A stretch of DNA of 9,058 nt from Equadaptatus sp045642965 (GTDB lineage Bacteria; Synergistota; Synergistia; Synergistales; Synergistaceae). The notes below the pieces were generated by a model that ran no database searches, was not told where the DNA came from, and worked only from the letters and a program-made list of their open reading frames with translations. Positions 1 to 6,285 of this stretch are shown here, piece after piece; the first letter of the stretch is position 1, and each line of letters begins with the position of its first letter. Made by a program: the position numbers and the translations under genes. Location of the stretch: the NCBI GenBank assembly GCA_045642965.1, contig JAZUJX010000011.1, positions 1-9,058 on the forward strand. The letters are read 5' to 3'.

Positions 1-400
1 CAAGACCTACGAGAAGATTGTCAAGGGCGAAAACCTTTCAAAGCCGGGAGTTCCGGAAAGCTTCAGAGTTCTTATCAAGGAACTTCAGGGACTCGGTCTT
101 GATGTTGAAATCAAGTATTCCGACGGAACGTTCGGCGAACTCGTTGTGAACAGCGATGAGGACGACAGCAGAGGCTTTAAACGTTATTCAATGAAACCGG
201 ATGCAGGCATAGATTCAATAGACGTGTTCGGTGCCGAAACGGAAAACAAATCAACAGATCTCATATTCGGCGATGACTCGGACGAACTGGACGGACTGCA
301 TATAACGGACGAAGAGATAGACGCTGAAATACTTTCCGGCAAAGCAGCAGAGCAGGATATATTTGAAAGCGAAGATTCAGACAAGGGGGAGGACGAATAA
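1..400 (+). CDS. rpoB: RNA polymerase β subunit, C-terminal end (partial)
   Basis: This is the last 132 codons of rpoB, read in the frame starting at base 2 and ending at TAA 398-400; the start lies upstream of the window. The sequence KTYEKIVKGENLSKPG followed by VPESFRVLIKELQGLGLDV is the highly conserved β C-terminal segment that anchors β to β' in the core enzyme. In E. coli the protein ends soon after this point. Here about 90 more residues follow, rich in Asp and Glu and low in conserved motifs, ending in SEDSDKGEDE. Bacillus RpoB also has an acidic tail of this kind, so an extension is not unique, but this one is long. The rpoC ribosome binding site lies inside the last codons, and the stop codon touches the rpoC ATG. 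Identity is certain; the role of the tail is unknown. Confidence 0.98.
   Translation, partial: KTYEKIVKGENLSKPGVPESFRVLIKELQGLGLDVEIKYSDGTFGELVVNSDEDDSRGFKRYSMKPDAGIDSIDVFGAETENKSTDLIFGDDSDELDGLHITDEEIDAEILSGKAAEQDIFESEDSDKGEDE
385..392 (+). promoter_or_regulatory. rpoC ribosome binding site inside rpoB
   Basis: The purine stretch GGGGGAGG at 385-392 contains GGAGG and sits 8 bases before the rpoC ATG at 401. It lies wholly within the last codons of rpoB. Because the rpoB stop codon directly abuts the rpoC start, ribosomes ending rpoB should help initiate rpoC, which would keep β and β' output matched. The coupling is inferred from spacing. Confidence 0.85.
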
Positions 401-3400
401 ATGACAGACGCAATCAACCGTGAAATAGTCGGCGTACGCATTAAACTTTCTTCACCGGAAAGAATCAGGGAGCTTTCCAAAGGCGAAGTAAAAAAGCCTG
501 AAACGATTAACTACAGAACGCTTCGTCCCGAAAAAGAAGGTCTGTTCTGCGAGCGTATTTTTGGACCTACAAAGAGCTATGAATGCGCCTGCGGAAAATA
601 CAAACGCAGCGGCCCCAAATTCCGCGGAGTGGTGTGCGACAGATGCGGTGTTGAAGTTACCGACAACCGTGTTCGCCGCGAACGCATGGGGCATATAGAG
701 CTTGCCGCCCCGGTCGTTCACATTTGGTATCTGCGCGGCATTCCAAGCCGTCTCAGTCTTCTTATAGGCGCTTCTACTAAGGATCTTGAGAAGGTTGTGT
801 ATTTTGCTCCCTCGCGCCGCAGAGAACGCTCCTACAAAGTCGTAAGCGCAGGCATTCTTACTTCGCTGAAGGGCTCGCTTGTCTCACAGTCAGAAGAAAA
901 AGTGCACCGCCATTACGACCCGCAGTTCAAGGCGGAACCGGCATACAGAATCAGCAAGGTTGACGAGTTCCCGCTCAGCGAGGGCGATCTCCTTACCAAA
1001 GACAAATATGACAAATACAAGAAAGATTTCGGCGAAGAATTTACGGCAGAACCGGCTTTCTACCTTTTCAAAAAAGGCAATGAAGGCGGACGTGAAGCCG
1101 TAACGGAAGAAACCGCCAAAGCACGCAAAAAAGAGGACAAAAAACTTGTAAGCGAACCGGCAATGCTCGGCAGTCAGGAGGCGTACATCGTCACCTCAGC
1201 CACGCATCTTCCGTTCGCCAAGGGCGATGTGCTTTCAGAATCTGAGTCAAAGCATCTGAACGAGGAATACCCGAAACGCTTCACGACGCAGGAAGAGACA
1301 ATGACGATAGAAGATCCGTGCTATCTTGTCATTGACCCGGGCAAATCGGCGTTCCAGCGTGCTTCCGTGGTTATCGAGCGCGAAGAAAGAGCGTGCAGAA
1401 GCTACGACAAGCTGTTTGAGGCAGGCATCGGAGCCGAAGGCGTATTTACCCTGCTCAAGAGAATTGACATCAGCGTGCTTTCAGCGCAGCTTCGCGAGGA
1501 GATCGCGGAGAGTGCCGGACAGAAAAAACGCAAACTCGTTAAACGTCTTCAGGTTGCCGACGATTTCCTGAAAAGCGACAGCAAACCGGAATGGATGGTT
1601 CTTTCCGTTCTTCCTGTTATTCCGCCTGATCTTCGTCCCATGGTTCAGCTTGACGGCGGGCGTTTCGCGACCTCTGACCTTAACGACCTCTATCGCAGGG
1701 TTATAAACAGAAACAATCGTCTGCGCAGACTTCAGGAGCTTCATGCACCTGAAATCATAGTGCGCAATGAAAAGAGAATGCTCCAGGAATCCGTTGACGC
1801 TCTTATTGACAACGGACGCAGGGGCAAAGCGGTGCTTGGTGCCGGAAACCGTCCGCTTAAATCGCTTACCGACCTTCTGCGCGGCAAAAAAGGACGCTTC
1901 CGCCAGAACCTCCTCGGCAAACGCGTTGACTATTCAGGACGTTCCGTCATCGTTATAGGACCGTATCTCAAGATATACCAGTGCGGTGTTCCGAAGGAAA
2001 TGGCGCTCGAACTTTTCAAGCCGTTTGTCATGCACAAGCTTGTCGAACTCCAGCTTGCTCCGAACGTCAAGTCTGCACGCCGCTTCATAGACAAGGGCAG
2101 GGAAGAAGTCTGGGCGCTGCTTGAAGACATAATTAAGGATCATCCCGTTATGCTCAACCGTGCTCCGCCACTTCACAGACTTGGTATTCAGGCGTTTGAG
2201 CCGGTGCTTGTCGAAGGCAAGGCGCTTCGTCTGCATCCGCTTGTCTGCACGGCATTCAACGCAGACTTTGACGGTGACCAGATGGCCATCCACGTTCCGC
2301 TTTCGCTTGAAGCCCAGACGGAAGCAAGAGTTCTCATGCTCTCGTCAAACAACCTGCTCTCGCCGGCAAGCGGAAAACCTGTTGTTGTTCCTACGCACGA
2401 CATGATTCTCGGAATGTTCTACATTACGACGATACTTGACGGACAGAAGGGCGAAGGCATGTACTTCAACGAGCTCGACGACGTGCTCGCCGCGCTTGAC
2501 CACGACCTCGTCAACGTACATTCGAAGATATTCCTTAAGAAGCTTCCGGAATGGCATACGGACGCCGTCAACGAAAAGGGCGAGCCTGATCCTGAAGGCA
2601 AGTGGATACTGACGTGCCCCGGCCGTGCCCTGTTCAATACGACGCTTCACAGAGACATACGTTTCGTCAATAAGCGCATGAACAAAAAGAGCATGGCAAA
2701 GCTTCTTGACGACGCTTACGATCAGGTGGGGCAGGCAGCGATGGTCAGAATGCTTGATCAGATCAAATCCCTCGGCTACCACTGGTCGACAATGTCAGGC
2801 ATCAGCCTCGGTGTCGGAGATATTATCATTCCGTCAGTAAAGAAAGAAATCGTTGACAACACGATGGAAAAGGACAACGTCCTGACTGACAACTACAACA
2901 TGGGTATTCTTACGGAAGACGAATATCTCCGTGAAAAAGATATCCTTTGGTCTGAAGCAGGCGGAAGAATTTCCGACCAGATTATGGACGGACTTGATGA
3001 AACAAACTCACTCCGCATTATGGTTGATTCAGGAGCCCGAGGCTCACGCGGACAGGTTGCACAGATGGCCGGTATCCGCGGTCTTATGGCAGACCCGTCA
3101 GGCAGAATCATAGGCTACCCGATCACCGCAAACTTTGTTGAAGGACTTAACACTCTCCAGTACTTCATTTCAACACACGGCGCCAGAAAAGGACTTGCCG
3201 ACACGGCTCTCCGTACGGCAAAATCAGGTTATCTGACACGCCGCCTTGTTGACGTTGCACAGGATCTCATCATAACCGAAGAAGACTGCGGAACGCATGA
3301 AGGCATAGAGATCCGTCCGCTCAGACAGCAGGATGGAAAGATAATGATTTCCATGTCAGAACGCCTTGCAGGACGTATCAGCCTTGAAGAGCTGAAAAAT

Positions 3401-5449
3401 CCCGAAACCGGCGAACTGCTGCTTGAAAGAAACGAAGAAATTACAAACGAAAAGGCAGCTCTTATTGACAGTCTCGGCATTGAATCAGTATGGGTCAGAA
3501 GCCCGCTTACCTGCGGCTGCAAAAACGGAATCTGCCGTACGTGCTACGGAAGAGACCTCAGTACGCGCCACAAGGTTTCAATCGGCGAATCGGTCGGCGT
3601 TGTTGCCGCACAGTCAATAGGCGAACCTGGTACGCAGCTTACGCTCCGTACCTTCCATACAGGCGGTGTTCATACTTCAGAAGACATCACTCAGGGTCTG
3701 CCGCGTATCGAACAGCTGTTCGAAGTCAGACGCCCAAAGAAAGTTGCAATTCTGGCTGAAGTGGACGGAGAACTTTCGGAAATCAAAGTTTCGGAAGGCA
3801 AACGCAAGCTTATCTTTACTGTTGAAAACGAAGCAGGCGAAGAAGAAAAGATCGCGTTCAACATTCCTCTTTCACAGAATCTCAGCAGCGGCATAGTCGA
3901 AGGCTGCCACGTGACGAAAGGAATGCAGCTTACGGAAGGCTACGTTGATCCGCAGCAGCTTCTTGAAGTTGAAGGTCTTGAAGCGGTACAGCACTATCTG
4001 CTTGACGGAATTCAGGACGTTTACCGGTCACAGGGCGTTACAATCAACGACAAGCATATTGAAACGATACTCCGCAAAGTTGCTCCGATTAACAGGGTTC
4101 GTGTGGTTGAAGAGGGCGACAGCTCATTTGTTTCAGGAGAACTTGTCTGGAAAGACATACTCGTTGACGCTGTCAAAAAGATAGCTGCCAACAATGAAAT
4201 TTCTCTTGACCAGTCTGTCGAATTCCTTGAAAAGTTCGAAATCAAACAGCTTCCCGCGGAATACCAGCAGCAGGGAAAAGGCAGGAAAACTCCGAAACTG
4301 AGCCGTGCTCTGCTTGCCGAAATGCTCAGACCGGGAGGCAGTGCGGGTGAAGTGCTTGCTGCCGACGAAAACGGCGAAGTTGAAATTATCCTCGGCGACG
4401 CGGCTTTCAGACGAATGATTGAAGGCAGAGAAATTATTCAGGACTTCGAAGACCCGAGAACGGGCGAAATCCTTATCAAAAAAGGACAGAAACTTACGGA
4501 CAAAGACCTTACAACCATAGTTTCATGTGTGCCGCAGCCGATACAGGTAAGGAACATAGAGTTCCTGAACAACGCCATTAACTCGCGCTGGCTTGCGGAA
4601 GACGTAAAACAGGGCGGCAAGGTTGTTCTCAAGGCGGACAGCTGCGTTGACGAAACAGCGGTCAAGGTAATATGCAACTACGGTATTGAGGGCATTAAGC
4701 TCTGGAAAAACAACGACCGTATTGAAGTAAAAGACGTAATGCACGACTACCTTATAGACCTGATTGGTAATCCGCTTACACAGGCGTCTGACGAAGACGG
4801 GGAAGTTGTGGAAAACCGCGCCCAGACTATTGACGGTGCAATAGTGCACGGACTTGTTGACGGAAAGATTTCCGGCATTGAAACGGAAGGCAGGATTATA
4901 ACCCGCGAAAAGGTTATCAAAGAAGCCCTTTCGTCAAAGCTGAAAGGCAAAGTCCTGCTTGAAACAGTAGAGAGTGCGGAAGGCACGATACTTGCCGGAA
5001 CGGAAATCAATCCGGACGTGCTTGAAAAAATTGCCGAAATCGCGCCCGAAACGCTTGTTGTCCGTTCAAAACAGGCAATGAGCGAATACAGGCAGATTAT
5101 CGCAAGAGTGGCATTCGTGCGCAGACTCAGGGAAGCCCCGAAATGGAAACCGGTCGTTCACGGCGTTACCAAAGCGGCGCTGGCTACGGACAGCTTCCTC
5201 TCGGCAGCGTCCTTCCAGCAGACAGCGCAGGTGCTTGCCGCATCAGCGGTACGCGGCGACGTTGACGACCTTGTCGGACTCAAAGAGAACGTCATTATCG
5301 GACTTCTCATCCCGTCAGGCACAGGAATTGAGCGCTACAACAAGGTTGAAGTTACAGACGTCTACAGTCAGGAGGAAGAAACCGAAGAAACTCCGGCAGA
5401 AGAAGTTCAGGCTGAAACAGTGCTTGAGGATTCTGACGCTGAAGAATAA
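401..5449 (+). CDS. rpoC: RNA polymerase β' subunit, with two large insertions
   Basis: The 1682-residue β' subunit forms the catalytic centre and clamp of RNA polymerase with β, α2 and ω. The first zinc site has Cys62, Cys64, Cys79 and Cys82. Clamp helices that bind sigma lie near 427-470. The catalytic loop NADFDGDQM is at 620-628, with Mg-binding Asp622, Asp624 and Asp626. The bridge helix is near 922-954. The second zinc site is Cys963, Cys1038, Cys1045 and Cys1048. The trigger loop LTLRTFHTGG contains His1086, equivalent to E. coli His936, and is not interrupted by the proteobacterial insertion. The conserved C-terminal part begins at HGVTKAAL (1587), and an acidic tail closes the protein. 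Bacillus β' is about 1200 aa by memory. The excess is explained by about 170 residues near 145-347 and about 310 near 1266-1575, described separately. The ATG at 401 is supported by its binding site and by the typical β' N terminus. Confidence 0.99.
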   Translation: MTDAINREIVGVRIKLSSPERIRELSKGEVKKPETINYRTLRPEKEGLFCERIFGPTKSYECACGKYKRSGPKFRGVVCDRCGVEVTDNRVRRERMGHIELAAPVVHIWYLRGIPSRLSLLIGASTKDLEKVVYFAPSRRRERSYKVVSAGILTSLKGSLVSQSEEKVHRHYDPQFKAEPAYRISKVDEFPLSEGDLLTKDKYDKYKKDFGEEFTAEPAFYLFKKGNEGGREAVTEETAKARKKEDKKLVSEPAMLGSQEAYIVTSATHLPFAKGDVLSESESKHLNEEYPKRFTTQEETMTIEDPCYLVIDPGKSAFQRASVVIEREERACRSYDKLFEAGIGAEGVFTLLKRIDISVLSAQLREEIAESAGQKKRKLVKRLQVADDFLKSDSKPEWMVLSVLPVIPPDLRPMVQLDGGRFATSDLNDLYRRVINRNNRLRRLQELHAPEIIVRNEKRMLQESVDALIDNGRRGKAVLGAGNRPLKSLTDLLRGKKGRFRQNLLGKRVDYSGRSVIVIGPYLKIYQCGVPKEMALELFKPFVMHKLVELQLAPNVKSARRFIDKGREEVWALLEDIIKDHPVMLNRAPPLHRLGIQAFEPVLVEGKALRLHPLVCTAFNADFDGDQMAIHVPLSLEAQTEARVLMLSSNNLLSPASGKPVVVPTHDMILGMFYITTILDGQKGEGMYFNELDDVLAALDHDLVNVHSKIFLKKLPEWHTDAVNEKGEPDPEGKWILTCPGRALFNTTLHRDIRFVNKRMNKKSMAKLLDDAYDQVGQAAMVRMLDQIKSLGYHWSTMSGISLGVGDIIIPSVKKEIVDNTMEKDNVLTDNYNMGILTEDEYLREKDILWSEAGGRISDQIMDGLDETNSLRIMVDSGARGSRGQVAQMAGIRGLMADPSGRIIGYPITANFVEGLNTLQYFISTHGARKGLADTALRTAKSGYLTRRLVDVAQDLIITEEDCGTHEGIEIRPLRQQDGKIMISMSERLAGRISLEELKNPETGELLLERNEEITNEKAALIDSLGIESVWVRSPLTCGCKNGICRTCYGRDLSTRHKVSIGESVGVVAAQSIGEPGTQLTLRTFHTGGVHTSEDITQGLPRIEQLFEVRRPKKVAILAEVDGELSEIKVSEGKRKLIFTVENEAGEEEKIAFNIPLSQNLSSGIVEGCHVTKGMQLTEGYVDPQQLLEVEGLEAVQHYLLDGIQDVYRSQGVTINDKHIETILRKVAPINRVRVVEEGDSSFVSGELVWKDILVDAVKKIAANNEISLDQSVEFLEKFEIKQLPAEYQQQGKGRKTPKLSRALLAEMLRPGGSAGEVLAADENGEVEIILGDAAFRRMIEGREIIQDFEDPRTGEILIKKGQKLTDKDLTTIVSCVPQPIQVRNIEFLNNAINSRWLAEDVKQGGKVVLKADSCVDETAVKVICNYGIEGIKLWKNNDRIEVKDVMHDYLIDLIGNPLTQASDEDGEVVENRAQTIDGAIVHGLVDGKISGIETEGRIITREKVIKEALSSKLKGKVLLETVESAEGTILAGTEINPDVLEKIAEIAPETLVVRSKQAMSEYRQIIARVAFVRRLREAPKWKPVVHGVTKAALATDSFLSAASFQQTAQVLAASAVRGDVDDLVGLKENVIIGLLIPSGTGIERYNKVEVTDVYSQEEETEETPAEEVQAETVLEDSDAEE
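833..1441 (+). other. RpoC N-terminal insertion: about five tandem 40-residue modules
   Basis: RpoC residues 145-347 can be split into consecutive units, each starting with Tyr: 145-181, 182-220, 221-261, 262-307 and 308-347. The better copies share a pattern of Y-x-V/I near the start, PLSEGDLL or PFAKGDVL in the middle, a charged helical stretch, then FxAEPA or GAEG at the end. In E. coli and Bacillus β' this place holds one such unit (Bacillus has YVVTDP...LLSEKEY...GAEA). The fifth unit here aligns with that single ancestral copy, so the earlier ones look like duplications. The third unit is the most diverged. Thermus β' carries a comparable insertion of repeated barrel-sandwich-type domains at about this place. 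Unit boundaries were drawn by eye. Confidence 0.7.
4196..5125 (+). other. RpoC C-terminal insertion of about 310 residues with internal repeats
   Basis: In β' of Bacillus about 55 residues separate the conserved DKHIE-type segment from the LLGITKASL segment. Here the same landmarks (His1219 and His1587) are 368 residues apart, giving an insertion near residues 1266-1575. Within it, residues 1340-1387, 1398-1441 and 1514-1560 resemble one another and residues 989-1038 of the conserved body. Shared features are TGEILI or TGELLL, an acidic or polar ITxEK-like helix start, and a closing strand such as VWVRS, IQVRN or LVVRS. This suggests repeated copies of the sandwich-barrel hybrid motif known in β'. 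By analogy it would lie on the outer face of the downstream DNA channel; that placement is inferred. Confidence 0.65.
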
Positions 5450-5475
5450 GGCCCCGGCTGAAACAAAAAACTACG

Positions 5476-5510
5476 GCAAAGCGGCGGATTTTCCGCCGCT
5501 TTGCTTGTTT
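5476..5510 (+). terminator. Intrinsic terminator of the rpoBC unit
   Basis: A perfect 12-base-pair inverted repeat (GCAAAGCGGCGG at 5476-5487, CCGCCGCTTTGC at 5493-5504) encloses a 5-base ATTTT loop and is followed by TTGTTT. It begins 26 bases after the rpoC stop codon. The long GC-rich stem and U-rich tail are typical of a rho-independent terminator on the + strand. An A-rich stretch at 5461-5470 could give weak activity in the other direction, but no minus-strand gene is seen to use it. Confidence 0.92.
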
Positions 5511-5576
5511 GGATGACCGTAAAAAAATATTTCATATTTATAGTTAAAAAGACAGGATTAATTTCGGGTGCTGCTG

Positions 5577-5623
5577 AAAATTTTTTGTTGACAAATCGTG
5601 TTTATGCAGTTAATATCTATCGG
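5577..5623 (+). promoter_or_regulatory. Sigma-70-type promoter of the rpsL operon
   Basis: TTGACA at 5588-5593 is a perfect -35 hexamer. A 17-base spacer leads to TAATAT at 5611-5616, which matches the -10 consensus at five of six positions. Transcription would start near the G residues at 5622-5623. An A/T tract (GAAAATTTTTTG) just upstream of the -35 box sits where an UP element would contact the α subunit, and bases 5520-5552 are also A/T-rich. This is by far the best promoter match in the window. Its place after the rpoC terminator and before rpsL supports a separate, strongly expressed str operon. Confidence 0.88.
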
Positions 5624-5640
5624 TGCGCCTTTTTGCACAA
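5623..5640 (+). repeat. Leader hairpin repeat, copy 1 (at the transcription start)
   Basis: GTGCGCCTTTTTGCACAA occurs here and again at 5781-5797 with one T fewer. GTGC and GCAC at its ends can form a 4-base-pair hairpin with loop GCCTTTTT. It falls at the predicted first bases of the transcript, so it would form a 5'-terminal hairpin. Confidence 0.75.
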
Positions 5641-5780
5641 GGGGTATGACTGTGCCCGTGCGGGTAGTCTCATGGGCTGAAAGATATGATGGTTACTGGT
5701 TTTTTCAGCTGTATGACCTCAGTCGAACAAGGCGGATTTGACGGATAAGAGTTGAAGGCTCACCGTCATATTATGGTTAT

Positions 5781-5797
5781 GTGCGCCTTTTGCACAA
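5781..5797 (+). repeat. Leader hairpin repeat, copy 2
   Basis: GTGCGCCTTTTGCACAA matches copy 1 at 5623-5640 except for one missing T in the loop. Here the stem extends to 5 base pairs (TGTGC 5780-5784 with GCACA 5792-5796) around loop GCCTTTT. The 5' arm of one copy could also pair with the 3' arm of the other. The CCTTT in the loop is complementary to the AAAGG of the rpsL ribosome binding site. Confidence 0.75.
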
Positions 5798-5876
5798 AAT
5801 AATGCTAACCCCGGCGGTCCGGTGCAATTCAGGTCAAATTGCCTACAGGGTCAGCCGAAAGATAAAGAAAACAAAG

Positions 5877-5886
5877 AAAGGAGGAG
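5877..5886 (+). promoter_or_regulatory. rpsL ribosome binding site
   Basis: AAAGGAGGAG at 5877-5886 is a near-perfect anti-16S match ending 5 bases before ATG 5892. It fixes the rpsL start: the same frame is open upstream to about 5781, but that part is leader and encodes nothing resembling S12. Confidence 0.93.
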
Positions 5887-5891
5887 ATTGT

Positions 5892-6263
5892 ATGCCGACA
5901 ATTAGCCAGTTGATTCGTACAGGCAGAGAAGAGAAAAGACACCGTTCAAGCTCACCGGCACTCCAGAACAACCCGCAGCGCCGCGGCGTATGCACGCGTG
6001 TCTACACGGTAACGCCGAAAAAGCCTAACTCAGCTCTTCGTAAAGTCGCCCGTGTGCGTCTTACGAACGGTATCGAAGTTACTGCGTACATTCCGGGAGT
6101 CGGACACAACCTTCAGGAACACTCAGTTGTTCTTGTTCGCGGAGGACGTGTAAAAGACCTTCCCGGTGTCCGTTATCACATTGTCAGAGGAACACTCGAC
6201 TGCGGCGGAGTTGAAAATCGCCGCCAGAGCCGCTCGCTCTACGGTGCACGTAGACCGAAGTAA
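5892..6263 (+). CDS. rpsL: 30S ribosomal protein S12
   Basis: This encodes a 123-residue S12, the usual length, starting MPTISQLIR. S12 sits at the decoding centre of the small subunit and helps monitor codon-anticodon pairing. The conserved TPKKPNSALRKV block (41-52) and the GHNLQEHSV and RGGRVKDLPGVRYH blocks (71-97) are intact. Lys43 and Lys88, where streptomycin resistance changes usually arise, are both the wild-type residue. Asp89, the residue methylthiolated in E. coli, is present. The C terminus ends YGARRPK, as expected. It is the first gene after the leader and promoter, and rpsG follows after 22 bases. The family match is unmistakable across the whole protein. Confidence 0.99.
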   Translation: MPTISQLIRTGREEKRHRSSSPALQNNPQRRGVCTRVYTVTPKKPNSALRKVARVRLTNGIEVTAYIPGVGHNLQEHSVVLVRGGRVKDLPGVRYHIVRGTLDCGGVENRRQSRSLYGARRPK

Positions 6264-6270
6264 TATTTAA

Positions 6271-6277
6271 AGGGAGG
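6271..6277 (+). promoter_or_regulatory. rpsG ribosome binding site
   Basis: AGGGAGG at 6271-6277 lies 8 bases before ATG 6286, within the 22-base rpsL-rpsG gap. It leaves no space for a folded repressor target like the one E. coli S7 binds between these genes. Confidence 0.88.
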
Positions 6278-6285
6278 AATTTCTA

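Larger units (their letters stand above)
5623..5891 (+). ncRNA. Long structured 5' leader of rpsL (candidate cis-regulatory RNA)
   Basis: About 265 transcribed bases separate the predicted start site from the rpsL ATG, with no convincing gene inside. Possible stems are: 5623-5626 with 5635-5638; 5648-5651 plus 5654-5657 with 5662-5669; GCTGAAA 5676-5682 with TTTCAGC 5703-5709; TGACGG 5739-5744 with CCGTCA 5763-5768; 5780-5784 with 5792-5796; GCAATT 5824-5829 with AATTGC 5837-5842. The last is enclosed by 5804-5810 with 5849-5855 (one A-C mismatch). Bases 5857-5886 are purine-rich, unstructured and lead to the ribosome binding site. I recognise no riboswitch core and no known ribosomal protein leader. 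Autoregulation by S12 or S7 is plausible but unproven; stems were found by eye, without energy calculation. Confidence 0.55.

Noticed and set aside
401..5449. Many open frames of 60-145 codons inside rpoC on both strands
   Set aside because: They overlap a strongly conserved essential gene, lack ribosome binding sites and resemble no known proteins; they are shadows of the coding frame.
5676..5709. GCTGAAA/TTTCAGC hairpin as a transcription attenuator
   Set aside because: The T run lies inside the loop and 3' arm rather than after the stem, so it does not fit an intrinsic terminator; kept only as a leader stem.
5641..5760. TPP or other known riboswitch in the leader, suggested by GGGG and CTGAAAGA-like stretches
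   Set aside because: The conserved cores, such as the CUGAGA and ACCUGAUC pair of the TPP type, are absent, and the downstream genes are not metabolic.
5752..5780. Second rpsL promoter (TTGAAG with GGTTAT or TATTAT)
   Set aside because: With correct spacing the -10 matches only three of six bases; the better TATTAT lies only 11 bases from the -35. Much weaker than the promoter at 5588-5616.
5781..5891. Longer N-terminal form of S12 using the open frame upstream of 5892
   Set aside because: The extra residues resemble no S12 sequence, no ribosome binding site precedes 5781, and the strong AAAGGAGGAG site points to ATG 5892.
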